64,000 bases of DNA from Hansfordia pulvinata. Its lineage: Eukaryota; Ascomycota; Sordariomycetes; Xylariales. Shown here piece by piece: positions 43,500 to 55,285 of this stretch. The position numbers were made by a program, and so were the translations under genes. The stretch lies in contig BJKQ01000006.1 in NCBI GenBank assembly GCA_006538405.1, positions 2,441,001 to 2,505,000 of the forward strand, in the 5' to 3' direction. Under the pieces are notes generated by a model, which was not told the origin of the DNA, ran no database searches, and worked only from the letters and a program-made list of their open reading frames with translations. How positions within the stretch are numbered: position 1 is the stretch's first letter; the number at the start of each line of letters is the position of its first letter.

Positions 43500-45184
43500 A
43501 TGCCGTCTCTCAACGCCCTGACCGGCCTTGCCGTTGGCCTGTCGGCCATCGGCTCCGCCGTCGCCACGCCCATGGCCAACCTGGCGACCTGCCTGCACGA
43601 CGCCAACGTGCCCTTCAAGGTCCCCGGCGACGACAACTACGCCAACACGACGCAGACCTTCAATCTGCGCTTCAAGTACGTCCCCGCCGCGTTCGCCACC
43701 CCGAACACGGCCAAGGACGTCTCGGCCGCCGTCAAGTGCGCCAACCAGAACAACATTAAGGTGCAGGCCCGCGGTGGCGGCCACAGCTTTGCCGGCTACT
43801 CCGAGGGTGGCGCGGACGGTTCCCTGATCCTGAGCATGGAGAAGTTCAGCCAGGTCGAGGTGGGCGCCGACAACGTCGCTGCCGTCGGCGCCGGCCTGCG
43901 CCTCGGCGACATGGCCCTGTCCCTGTACAACAACGACCCGTCCAACCGCCGTGCCATGCCCCACGGCTCCTGCCCCGGTGTCGGAATCGCCGGCCACGCC
44001 CTGCACGGTGGCTACGGCTTGCCGTCGCGCAACTGGGGTCTGACCGTCGACCAGATCGTCGGCCTCGATGTCGTCCTGGCCAACGGCACCGCCATCACCG
44101 CCTCGGCTTCGGAGAACACGGACGTCTTCTACGCCATGAAGGGCGCCGGAGACTCGTTCGGTATCGCCACCACCTTCCACATGAAGACGCAGCCCGCGCC
44201 CGAGTCGCTCGTGTACTTTGCCTACAGCTTTGACGCCGCCTCGCTCTTCACCGGCACCGGCGAGGCCCCTGCCGACATCTTCATGCACCTCCAAGCCTTC
44301 TCCGCCAACGAGACCGTCATGGACCGCCGCACCGCCTGGGGAGTCTACATCGACGCGGCCAGCTTCTCCCTGTCGGGCATCTTCTTCGGCTCCGAGGACG
44401 AGTACAAGAACAAGATCGAGCCCGAGATGCTGCGCACCCTGCCTGCCCGCAAGAGCAACAGCTTCAAGACGACCAACTGGCCCGACCTTCTGACCAACTT
44501 TGCCAACGGCCAGCCCGTCTCGCAGCCCCTGGGTACCGAGTACAACATCCACGACGACTTTGTAAGTGATTGGCCGGACCTGGCGTTTGTTGCGGGGGAG
44601 TATTCGCTAACACCTGGATCAGTTCGCCAAGAGCCTGGTCTCGTTCGACTCGAGCCCCGTCAGCCGTGAGGCTTACACTGCGTACTTCAAGTACATCATC
44701 GACAACAAGGAGCTTGCTTCTGGCAGCGTGAGTGATATCCCCCACAAGCCTCGTCTTGGGCCCGAGAACTGACCTGGCTTTTCCCCTTTTTCAGAGCTGG
44801 TACTGCGTCATCGACTTGTTCGGAGGCGTCGACTCGCAGGTCAACGCCGGAGACGCCGCGACCTCGTCGTACGGGAACCGTGGCGAGGCCATCGATTTCC
44901 AGCACTATGGCTTCACGTCCAACACTGGTGGCGAGTTCCCGTCGGACATCCAGCCCTTCATCCAGGGTCTGAACGACGCCATCCCCAAGGCCATGCCCAA
45001 CACGCGCTTTGGCGCGTACTCCAACTACGTGGACCCGTCGCTGTCGGCCAACGAGGCGCACGACCAGTACTTCGGTGCCGAGATTTACGCCAAGCTGGCG
45101 GCCATCAAGAAGGCCGTCGACCCCAAGAACACGTTCTGGAACCCCCAGGCTGTCGGCGTGGACTCGACCACCCCGCAGGTCTAG
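43500..45184 (+). CDS. Secreted FAD-linked oligosaccharide oxidase (AA7, GOOX/berberine-bridge type)
   Basis: Oxidises the reducing end of oligosaccharides or related substrates, reducing O2 to H2O2. Exons 43500-44561, 44623-44727 and 44795-45184; introns 61 and 67 nt, all in phase; 518 residues. Signal peptide about 1-23 (GLAVGLSAIGSAVATP). The FAD_binding_4 domain has both residues for bicovalent FAD: His in RGGGHSFAGYS and Cys in PHGSCPGVGIAGH. The substrate domain includes YGLPSRNWGLTVDQIVG and DVFYAMKGAGDSFGI. The C-terminal BBE motif ends FGAYSNYVDPSL..YFGAEIYAKLAAIKKAVDPKNTFWNPQAVG. The frame is intact and codon use is GC-rich. Substrate cannot be told from sequence: cello- or xylo-oligosaccharide and chito-oligosaccharide oxidases share this architecture. 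No carbohydrate gene is adjacent. Confidence 0.92.
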
Positions 45185-48100
45185 AGAGAAGATCGAGGCA
45201 GACGCAAAAGGTGGCGTGCCTCGAGGATGGGCGTGCCTCGTATTTCGCTTCGTCGGTGACTACACCGGATGCCCTGCCAGGCGCGCGTGGCCGCGTGGGT
45301 GACGCGCAGCCGCCAGGGTGTCTATTTTCTTATATAATGTCTGAGAAGAGATATCGTCAATAGTTGCAACCATTCTGCGTGGCGTTCATGGGCTGGGTAT
45401 GGGAATAGAGATAGCACTTTGTTACATAATCGAGCCATCCAACTCGAAAAAACCGACCAACTCTTTGACAATTGTGATGTGAATGTTTGATGCGGCTGAG
45501 AGCTGAGTCGTGCGCGGGCCCATGCTAAAGGTCTGGCAGGGTCGCTGGGATCAGAAGGGAAACGTCGTGATGGCCATGCAGACGAGGAGCAGGCGGTGAA
45601 GCCGGAAAGACACGCGCGATATCGGTTCGGGAGGAGGAGCGCTGTCAGATGTGTTCCTCCTGCCTGTCCTGAAGTCATGTTGCATTACATCAGGGAAGGT
45701 GCCTATAGGTAGTAGGTAAGGTAGGTAGTACATGTATGCGAGGATGGGTGAGCGAGAGCACCTGAGCGTGAATTGAATGAGGCAGGTACGGACCTGCCTC
45801 AGTCGCGCAGCAGGCGCAGATCGTGTCGTCCTGGCTTGGCTAGCCTCACTGGGTGCTCGTCCAGATTCACACATGGGTCAAGTGTATATGGGTACACCAT
45901 ACGATTGGGCAGAGCAGCGCGGGATGTAAGGGGTTGGACAGTGGACCTCGGGGCAAGTACGAGTACTCAAGTTCGAAGAGACCTCATCAGTGTATCGGCG
46001 CAGATATTGAAACCTCCTAAAGATAGCCCCGATCGTTCGCGCACGTGGCTGCTGTTTCATGCCATGCTGGTTTCTGCAGAGGCGATCGGCGCCGACATGG
46101 CGGACATTGATCATCTTCGATTGCCTGCTACATACGCTCCGGATGAGTACGCGTAGTCGCCAAGTTGCGTTGGGAACACCTGCATGCAGGTCCTCTTACT
46201 CTTATGCAGCACCTCGCTCGAGGTTCCGCGTGTCCGATGTCAGAAGCAGACCCCACCTCGAGGGTCGTTTCTAGCTGTTTATACCATATCTGAAGGTGAT
46301 AATCTTGGGACTCGTGGGCAGCGAGCAGACTACTCGTAGTGTGTAATCGTACGAGCACTCCGCACCATGTTACATCACTATCGCCAGGAGAATAGGCCGG
46401 AGGCAAAGCCGGCCGCGCGGTGAGACGTGGTTGGTCCGAGGCGTCCGCTCCAGTGGACAAGCATGGACGAGTACCTACGGCGTACTACGGGTATCCGTCC
46501 GCCCAGAAGATTACCTAAACTTTTCTATAAGTGCACTTTGGAGACGAATTGCTGATCACTGATGACTTTAGTAGCCGGCCAACACTGCACGTCATTTCCC
46601 ACATAATCACCCAGGGCAATCGCCCTGCTCGGAAATACGGCCCTGTGAGTGGTGGCAGAAGCTCGATGCACATGTTGGTTTGACCAGCAGCGGTTTAGGG
46701 CCCTATCCGTGCGCCGCGCCAGTCCAGGGGCCATACTCGTCTCGTGCGCAACGCAGTAGAGCCTTGCCACATCTGCCCGCTCGCGCACGTGTCTGCCAGC
46801 ATCCAACGTACTTGGGATCCATCTTAGCGTGGACCAAGGCGAGTCCAGGGCCAGGCGTTGCAGTTGCAAAGAGCGGCTTGCAGATAGCTATCCCTTCTGG
46901 CGACAGCCGCCTGCTCGCGCCTCGACTCGACAGTCCCGTGCTCCGCGCTGGTATTCGGCGGTCGCCGGAGGATCTGCCCGATGTAGAAGTCCAGCCGAAC
47001 TGACAGCCGCTACCGAGCCGGCCGCACGTACGAATACTCGTAGGAGCAAGGCCGAGTCCTCCATATATGGATACTCGTACGAGTATCAGCGCCGCAGCCG
47101 TGCTCGTTCGTCTCATGGGACGGATCAGCAACACCGGCAGAGACTGGCGACATGCACGCGGGCGAATCAGGCATGCGGCATCCGCTCTTAGCAGCACGGT
47201 TACGGCAGAAGAGTCTTGGTGACCACCTCTCCGACTTGCGAGTAGATACACGTACGAGCAAGATGATCATTCGCTACCTATACGTACCGAGTAGTTCATG
47301 CTGTCGAGGATGTGCGCCTAGATACTGACTGATAGCTTATTCCTAGCCTCGAGCCACGGGCATGCTTAGAAAAGTGGGCAATGGGTGATAGGAGTACTCT
47401 GAACGCAATGGCTGATGGTGGCTCATGGACGTTGAAACAATAAATGGTCCCTTAGGTAAGATGGATGTTCATGTCGCCATCGCGAACTCTCGATACCTTA
47501 GGTAAGTACTCTCGGCCACCCGGTCGAAAAGGCTAACACCCGAGGTCTGGGTCCGTTGGAGCTCAGCCAATGTCGACATGTCTCTTACAGACACCAGGCC
47601 TTGCAGTATCTATCTGTCTCTACCTAAGCAGGCAAGATATAGTATGCAGGGACAGATGTCCACATGTTCGTACCTTAGGTAGATGCCTTGAAGTAGCTAC
47701 GACGGAGTGCTCCGTACCACCTGAGGTACTCGTGAGAGCCATCCAGTTCCAGGCACACTTCCAACTGGAACCAATGGATCTGCTGCTTACGTACCTCATT
47801 ATCACCGGAGATCAAACCTACAGATAGTACCTACCTACCGTACCCTATATACCTGGTAAGGGGACACTGAATTCAATTGATGAATGGAATGAAAGGGTCG
47901 AGTACTGCCTGACCCGGCGAATCGAAGCACGCGTTCCAGTGTCGGCAGATGCCCCCTTCCAACCCCAAAGCCTGCCGGAGGTACATGTCAGTAAGGTAGG
48001 TAGGTGGTAGGTACATGCCTACAAGACCGTCGACTCGAAGCCAATCTGAGGATACCTCTCGTACATCCATGTACCACACTCTACGTGTATCACCCACTGG

Positions 48101-48900
48101 AATTGACATCCAATGGAAACTGCCACGCGCAACTGACTCACCAATCGAAAGCGGCATACACCTCCACCTCCACCTCTCGACACTCTTCTCCAGCCCGCCC
48201 GCCCCAGAGCCCGACTTATATTATCACCTACTACCTACCTCACCTACCCACCTCTTCTGCCTTTCACCCTCAGCACCCACCACCGCCGTCACCGCCGACA
48301 ACATCGCCACCGACACTGCCGACACCACCGCGCCCGCGGCCCCTCGACACCGGCCGTCGCACTCTCACTCACTCTCTTGCCCTTACCGGCTGCCACTGGG
48401 TTGCCCTTCCCGTCCGTCGAGACCCTCGCTCTCTCCCATTAAGGTTGCCGATCCCACATCCGCAATACGCATCCCGTCTCCACACGACACCCTTCCGCTC
48501 ATTTCTCGGCATCCCTGTTGCCCTCTGCCCCTCGGTCTCAACCCCCCGGGTAACACCCGCCCTCTCGACATTCAAAGAAGCCTGCAAGGGCCGCTTGCGC
48601 TCGATAATCTCTCTGGCCGCCGCATTTCGACGCCTGCCGGTCTTTCCGCCTCGCCCGCCGCTCATGTCATTACCCTGACATATCTCCCACCCCTCGCCGC
48701 CCGTCTCTTTCGGCCCTGGCTTTCCTCGACTGGCTTCCCACGCCGGCGTACAAGAAGCCGGTTCACCCACATGTCGAGGCCCTCATAGCCCCCAGCACTG
48801 CAAATCTGCGCCCTCCACCCGTTTCGAAACCCCCCCGGCACACGCTGTGAGATTGCTGCACGCTTCGCCCCCGCACGGCTTCACTGCACCGCTGCATGAG
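45185..48900. other. Intergenic, 3.7 kb, no gene seen
   Basis: Motif-rich DNA: the 18-bp palindrome GATACTCGTACGAGTATC at 47070-47087, three CCTTAGGTA motifs (near 47449, 47489 and 47671) and TACCTACC arrays near 47829 and 47995-48010. The stretch 48170-48880 is pyrimidine-rich and is probably the leader/promoter of the UPC2-like regulator. Confidence 0.5.
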
Positions 48901-50453
48901 ATGCCCCCCGCAGATCCCACAAGAAGTCGAGGGCCGGCTGCAGAAGATGTAAAATCAGGAAGATCAAGTGTGACGAGGTCCACCCCCGGTGCGGCAACTG
49001 CTCCAAGCACGGGGTAGTTTGCGACTTCGAAGATCCCGCTGTTGCCAACAGAATCGTCATCCCTCATGAGCATCCGGGCTCTGTCGCCTCGCCTGGCGCC
49101 AACGCGGCGAGCCCATCTGTCGGCTCCTTGCCCCCAACTCCCGCGCCAGTTGCCGCCACGCCTGCGCCCCTTTACCGCGCTCCAGAGCAACCGGTCTTGT
49201 CTGCGACCTCGAAAAACAACCGCTTGATGGAACTCAAGCTCCTCCACCACTTCACCACCGCCACCTGCTCTACCCTCAATGTCAGCAAACTCTTGTCTCG
49301 CGATGTGTGGGGCGAGAAAGTTCCCAGCATCGCTTTTCGTGGCAACACCTTCCTTGCTGACGCGCTTCTTGCCGTCTCTGCCCTTCATTTGCGATCTCGC
49401 CAGCCCAACGACCGCGAGTTGACGCGGGCCACCCACACATACATGGCCTCAACCCTGTCCGAGTACAGCGCCACCCTCAGCCGGGGCATCAACGAAGAGA
49501 ATGCCGAGGCCCTCTTTCTTACCGCGTCTCTGATTGCCTTTCAATCTACAGCCACGCGCATATTCGCTCGCGACGAGGGCGGGGATCTCAAGGACAAGGG
49601 CCAAGGCGGCTACATTCTGCCCCTATCTTGGTTCCACTCCTTCCAGGGCGTCAAGGCCGTCGTTGCCTCCAGTTGGCCCTTTCTACGAGACAGCCGAGTC
49701 GTCCTCCCCATCATTGCGTCTCAGCCAGCATTGAATCTAGACCTCACCGACCAGGGCCCTTCCTTCTTCAGACATCTCCTCGACGGGTTGGAGGACGAGC
49801 TGGCCGAGCACGCACAGAGCGAGTCGGACCGGAAACTGACACGCCAAGCCTACCGACACGCGGTCGCCGTCCTTGACTGGGCCCATAAAATCCCCGAGAC
49901 GGGCGCACCCATGGTCTTCCTGGCCACCTGTTCACGCCGGTTCATGGAGCTTCTCGAAGAGCACCGCCCGCGTGCTTTAGCGATATTGACCAACTTCTTT
50001 GGCTTGCTCAGAGCCATTGACTCAGTGTGGTGGCTAAAGGGTGTGGCTCGTCGCGAGGTCATGGGCCTGATTTCCATGTTCGATCCCGACGACGCTCGAT
50101 GGCCGCCGAAGCTTCAGTGGCCACTACGAATCGTACTCCATGAGGGCGACCCCATACCTCCTGAGATATGGGGTGCTGACTTCGTCGCAGAGACGCGAAA
50201 TGCCCATTTTGGCTTATCTGGCGGAGAGAACACAAACTTCGTCACCCATATTGAGCTTCTGAGCAAAATGTTCAACGCAATGCAGGGGATGCCCTCGCCC
50301 GGCGCCGACGAGGGTGACATCATGGACATGATTCACCAGGCGCAAGCTGTGACTGTGGACCGGCTTCAAGCGTCTTCCTCTTCCTCTCCAGACTCCGTCG
50401 ACCATGGCAACCTACACGCCCATCCCGACCTGCACAGCCCCCAGGTGGATTGA
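48901..50453 (+). CDS. Zn2Cys6 transcription factor, UPC2-like; apparent -1 frameshift at the start
   Basis: A zinc-cluster regulator of the type related to sterol uptake regulators. The zinc cluster reads GCRRCKIRKIKCDEVHPRCGNCSKHGVVCDFE with all six cysteines. A Ser/Pro/Ala linker follows, then LMELKLLHHFTTATCSTL, a hallmark of the UPC2-like effector domain, which extends through IPSIAFRGNTFLADALLAVSALHL to about residue 480. No intron is seen. The frame has no ATG: a TGA lies at 48897-48899. The ATG at 48901 is one base out of frame because its C run (48904-48909) has six Cs; with seven it would read MPPRRSHKKSRAGCRRC, a common N-terminus in this family (517 residues). The alternative is an upstream exon spliced at the AG ending 48913. 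Targets are unknown. Confidence 0.85.
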
Positions 50454-52891
50454 AAGCCGTGTCTCCGTCGGGATTATCAACAGAGATTGGTGACGAACAC
50501 TGACTACAGAGAGGCTCTGTCAACTTGACCAAGCGAACAACACGGCGGTTCTGCGGCTTCGCCGCCACAGAGCCTCCGCGCTGCCGGGGTACAGGCACGA
50601 GTGTCACGAAGGGCTCATCTGGACATGTGGCCCAACCCGTGGATGATGGGCTCTACTACGACTCGCTTTTGGGGATGCCGCGAAGCCATGTCCAAAAGCG
50701 CCTCGATGAGGACACCTCCTAGCACATAAGTGTCCGTCACTGGCATTACCTGCAGGGTCGCCACGTTCCCTCACCCATGGCCCGCCCGCTCAAGCCTCCG
50801 CGTTTCAGCGAGCTTCATGAATGACTGGTCCGGCTCACGGGCCTGATAGCTGCAGATGTCATGCCGTCATAGCCTGTCCAAGCCGACCGCTATCCCACGG
50901 CCATGTCGCGGTACGCATTGGGTGCTCCCGGTCTACCATGCGACCCAGGCGGCCAGCTGGAGCGAAAACAAGGAAGAGGATGAATGGATCAAAGTCGCCT
51001 GGCCGAGGTCATGGAGCATAATTGTGTGCGTGGACGAACAAACTCGACCCTTTCGTGTCTTCATGACACCCGCAAGCTGCGCAGAGTGGAAAGGCGTACC
51101 TGCGCCATTATCGTGCTGTGGTATGCCAAGATAGGCGCACGGATTGCTGGCGGAACTGTCTGCAAGATGGCCTGGAAAGGGTTAAGATGCAGGGCAGCAG
51201 AAAAGGCGAAGCGGCTCGAAAAGCGCCCACCTTGTCCCAGTCTGCTGGTTCGATGCAGGATCACAGGAGAACGCCTTGAGGCACAATCCGACATCTATTG
51301 ATCCGAGCATCTCGGGGTCCGGTGTCACTCGCGGAGAAACGTTGACTGTCAACGATGTCAAGCGAGAAGTATACTGGATCAACGAGCGACCACAGCCCTG
51401 CAAATCTGGTGGACTCGATGGGACTCTCATCTGGCTTCGATGGTAATAGACCCGTACAGCGTGGTTGTCTGTCCAGCCGGGGCAATAGTCGCCAACAGTG
51501 TGGCCAAGAATGAAACCTGTGGCTGTGAGCAGCCACACGTACTTTGGGCACTTAGGTATCTAAGGTACATGTAGCTTTAAAACAGCCGCGGCCTGATGGA
51601 ATGCGGCTAAAGCGCGTGCCAAATATATTGATAAGTGAAAGTTCTCTTGTTCAATATTTGTGTACAACACATTTCATCAACTTTCCAGCATCGACCATAA
51701 CGAATCTGGTAACTTTGCTGTATTCGTGTCTCTGCAAGAGCACCTACGAATACCTACCTGCATACATTGGAGACAGGTGCTCGCACATGGATACCGGTAC
51801 ATACCGTAGGTACGCGTACACGTATGTGAAGGCGGGCCGAACCAAAGGCAGCCTCAGCCTCACTCCCGCGGGGCCGGCCGAACACCGTTCAAGGTCTCCA
51901 TCGGTCCGGCCCTACTCGCGAGGTAAGTCAGCACCCCGAGGCCAAGGCAGCCAATCGGGCTCTCGCTCTTAATCTGCTGCATCTGCTCCGGCCCCTCCGC
52001 GATTCCAAACGCTCACTCGGCCCAGCCCCCCCCTTCCGCGACGTCAAGTACCTAGGTAAGGCACTCGTAGTCTAGCATGCCGCTTTCGCTTTCGCAAAGC
52101 AAAGCCCTCGACAGTGATTCCACATCTCGCTTCGCCCATTGGGGTGTCTTACTTGCAGGTTGTCTGATAATAACAATATGTCGGAGGCTGCCCTCACCGC
52201 AGGTATCTACCTACCTACCCGCCTACCCTTGTGCGGACGAGTCAGGGACAAGTTCCTTAGGTAACTTCCTGTGGCATTCGCTGCCTCCCTACTACCACCT
52301 CACCACCTACATGTAGGTAGGTACCTGGTAAAGTGGAGGTACCTGCACCTGGGGGTCGCCTTTTCTTGCCCCTCACCCTTCAGATCAGCCCCTCACTCTA
52401 GACGGACCCTGCTACTCGTACCTGCCACCTATCCCCGACCGTTATATCCGGCCCGCTCGCATCTGCCGTGCCAGTCGCGCCGGCTCCCGGGCTGTCCGCT
52501 CGCTTCCATTGCCCGCCCGCTGCCCAGGTAGCTGCGGTGTCGGTCGCTCGACAGGACGGCATATTACCGCGCGCCATCGCCACTGTGGGGGTTGCATCCA
52601 CGATGGATCCTGCAGAGCCCCGCCGAGCCTAGCTGTCCATGACATGACCGGACGCTCCTCGGCAGGGGACGACGGCCTCCGCACGCTCAGCGACCACAGC
52701 GCTCCTGGCTCGCGCCCGCGGCTCGGTAGCTGGTGAGACCTGGGTGCTGGGTCCAGAAGCTGCCCGGCCCCGGCGGATGACATGACTAGCTCGACCCCCT
52801 ACCACGAGTACCTCTTACTGTGGACATCCTCCGCCGATGCCACGGCCCGGCAGACGAGATTCCTGAAATACCTGGTCGCGCCCCCCTTCCA
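50454..52891. other. Intergenic, 2.4 kb
   Basis: No gene seen. Near 51613-51656 is a short block resembling 3652-3692 (shared AAATAT and GAAAGTTCTCTTGTTCAAT-like sequence). Contains CTACCTACC motifs (52207, 52311) and CCTTAGGTAACT at 52255. Confidence 0.5.
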
Positions 52892-54013
52892 ATGGCCTCG
52901 TTCCAGATTCGTCCCCTCCTCCTCTCTACTGCCCAGACCTCCTGTCGCCGCCTCCGCCTCTTCCGCCCCTCGCCGCCTGCCATCCAGCCCGCAGCTCGCC
53001 TGTACCACTCTCGCCACCCTTCCCCCAAAGCACCGTACCCCGCCGCCAACATGGCTCTCAGCGGCTGCAAGCTCAAGGAGGTCTTCACCAAGGGCGACCG
53101 CCCCAGCTTCGGCTTCTGGCAATGTCTTCCCGGCGCCGAGGTCTCCCGCACCATGGCCCGCACCCCCGGTATCGACTGGATCATGGTCGACGGTGAACAC
53201 GGAATCATCGACGGTGCGCACCTCTCTGGGATCCCGCACGCGGCTGCCCCCATGCTGACCCCTCACGTCCAGACAATGCCGTACACGATGCCGTCCCCGC
53301 CATTGCCGCCTGCGGTGTCAGCCCCATCGTCAGGGTCCCGGGTATGGAGGACTGGATGATCAAGCGTAAGAGAGCCCCCATGCCAGCCAAGACCGCGAAT
53401 ACCGGATGCTAATCTTTACGCGACAGGTGCTCTCGACACTGGCGCACAAGGTGTACGCGGCTATCCCTCGCCACGATGCCAGACCTAGACTGCTGACAAT
53501 TGACAGGTGCTGGTGCCCTTGGTCCGCACGGTGGAGGAGACGAAGAGGATCGTGTCGGCGACCAAGTTCCCACCCCTGGGCCACCGCGGCTTCGGGTCGC
53601 CGTTCTCCATGTCCCGATTCAACCCCATGCCGACGTCTTCGGAATACCTGCAAAAGGCCAACAGCACGCTCCTGACCATGGTGCAGATCGAGACCAAGGA
53701 GGCACTCGACGCCGTCGACGAGATCGCCGCGGTTCCGGGAGTGGACGTCATCTTCGTGGGGCCCTTTGACCTGGGCAACAACATTGGCGCGCCCATCATT
53801 GACAACGTGGTCAAGCCGGAGCTGGAGCAGGCCGTGGACCGCATCCTGGCAGCAGCTAGGAAGGCCGGCATCAAGGCTGGCTTCTTCGCCAGCGGCGGGC
53901 AGCACGCCAAGGTCATGGCAGCCAAGGGCTGGGACATGATCAGCGTGAGCATAGACGTCTTCACCCTGAGCGTCGGTTCGGAAATGGCCATCAAGACCGC
54001 ACAAGGTGCGTGA
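52892..54013 (+). CDS. HpcH/HpaI-family aldolase with probable mitochondrial presequence
   Basis: Class II pyruvate aldolase family (2-keto-3-deoxy-sugar or 4-hydroxy-2-oxo-acid aldolases). Exons 52892-53213, 53273-53365, 53427-53452 (26 nt) and 53507-54013; introns 59, 61 and 54 nt; 315 residues. Residues 1-52 are Arg/Ser-rich and lack acids (MASFQIRPLLLSTAQTSCRR, ARLYHSRHPS), a typical mitochondrial presequence. A second ATG (MALSGCKL) could give a cytosolic form. Family residues are present: His103 in WIMVDGEHG, Arg in PIVRVPG, Glu in VQIETKEALD and Asp in VFVGPFDL-like VIFVGPFDLGNN (metal ligands), plus GHRGFGSPFS. The tiny exon 3 (ALDTGAQG) is required to keep frame and motif. Substrate is not determinable; convergent with the glutaredoxin-like gene. 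Confidence 0.9.
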
Positions 54014-54176
54014 TGTGCCGGTGCCTGAGCGAGGGAAAGAGCCGAGCTTTTTGTCACATAGAACAGTGTTTACGTGTAAGCGAGAATCTTTCCGCCCCGC
54101 CAGCGTTCAATACCAGGACATAGTTGGTACCTGCGTCAAGGTCAGGAGCCGAGGCTCTGCGGAGGCGCAAAGTGCT

Positions 54177-54562
54177 CTATTCATGCTCGACCTGGTCCAT
54201 CTTGGCATTGATCTGATCAATAGTGAAGCGGTGCATTAGTTTTGCGGCACTCGAGGCTCTGCTCGGGTGCTCTTCGGGTGCCGAGGATTTGCTGATGTGA
54301 ATCTACAAAAGGGGGGGTCAGCGGCGGCGAGAGAGGAGACGACTGCCGGAAAGGTCGGACGCACCACCGGGGTGTCGAATTCGTACAAGTCGCGCCACAG
54401 CGGCTTGGTCTGCGACTTGATGATGTCAATCTCGGTGTAATCAAAGTGCCTGCGGTCCCAGACGTCGGACAGAACGGATCTGGCTTGCGTGCAGAGGCCG
54501 CAATTCTCGCGGGTGAAGAGTGTGATTCTGCAGGCGTGCCATAGTCTCGTGGTGGGATGCAT
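54177..54562 (-). CDS. Glutaredoxin-like small protein (DUF836/YDR286C type)
   Basis: Model complement(54177..54302,54365..54562) with a 62-nt intron (donor GTGCGT, branch GCTGAC, acceptor TTGTAG); 107 residues. Exon 1 encodes a thioredoxin-fold start, RITLFTRENCGLCTQA, with CGLC at residues 21-24. It continues FDYTEIDI and ends at the cis-proline segment FDTPV, joined to IHIS in exon 2. The C-terminal helix is FTIDQINAKMDQ. Size and motif fit the small glutaredoxin-like family of yeast YDR286C and human C5orf63, whose in vivo role is poorly defined. It is read divergently from the CHORD gene and may share its promoter. Confidence 0.85.
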
Positions 54563-55285
54563 AGCGGCGGATGGGGCGTGATTTGGAGGGCTGCGAGATA
54601 GAAAGCCCTGCAGCGAGTTAGACAGTGTTGTCGAGCGGTGCAGCTATGTGCTGTCGAAAGATGGGGAGAGTGCCGTGAAGGAAAAGTGGTTGAGGTGAAT
54701 GGACTTTGAGGAAGCATCGAACGCGTCGCGATTTTGACGGCCGGACTTGTTGCTTGGACAGCACATTTACACGTAAGATTGTGACTCGTTCGAGGACAGG
54801 GACTGCCTGCCCTTGTAAGGTACGAGGACTCGTACTCTTGCCAGGCTCAGAGCTCCAGCAGCGGTAGGTAAGGTACCTATAGGTACCTAGAAACCTGCAT
54901 ATCCATGGATGTGAGCTCCCCAGAACGGCAGGCGGTAGAATGCACTCAGATGTACCTCGGTGCCTAAGGTACCTCCCTACCTAACCTATCCGCAAGGCTT
55001 CCAGAAGCTCCCACCCGCCGCCCCGACGTCACTGGAGGGGACCCCGATCTGCCAGGGCCCTATGGATGGGGCCCGGGGCATTTGGGCTCCCAAGGGCCCC
55101 TGCACTCCAGACAGCTCGCCTCCGGCTGTCTGCCCCTCATTCTTCAAGACCTTCGAAACCTATCACGACTCTCGTTGGCATCCCCTCCTCTGCCGTCGCT
55201 CGCCACCGCCGGACACGACCCGTTCCATATCCAGCTCGCGAGCCGGGTTTGAGAGGCACGCCTGCTGTCCCTCTAGCTCGTCACT
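54563..55285. promoter_or_regulatory. Divergent promoter region, glutaredoxin-like / CHORD genes
   Basis: A 723-bp gap between two outward-facing starts. Contains repeated GGTAGGTAAGGTACCTATAGGTACC-like motifs near 54865-54890 and CCTAAGGTACC at 54963. No other gene. Confidence 0.5.

Noticed and set aside
43290..44552. A 420-codon minus-strand frame opposite the FAD oxidase
   Set aside because: Antisense shadow (Gly/Val/Arg-rich) of a strongly biased coding sequence.
48914..50453. Upstream exon for the UPC2-like gene spliced at the AG ending 48913
   Set aside because: The phase can be met, but I found no convincing exon, and adding one C at 48904-48909 gives a family-typical start directly.
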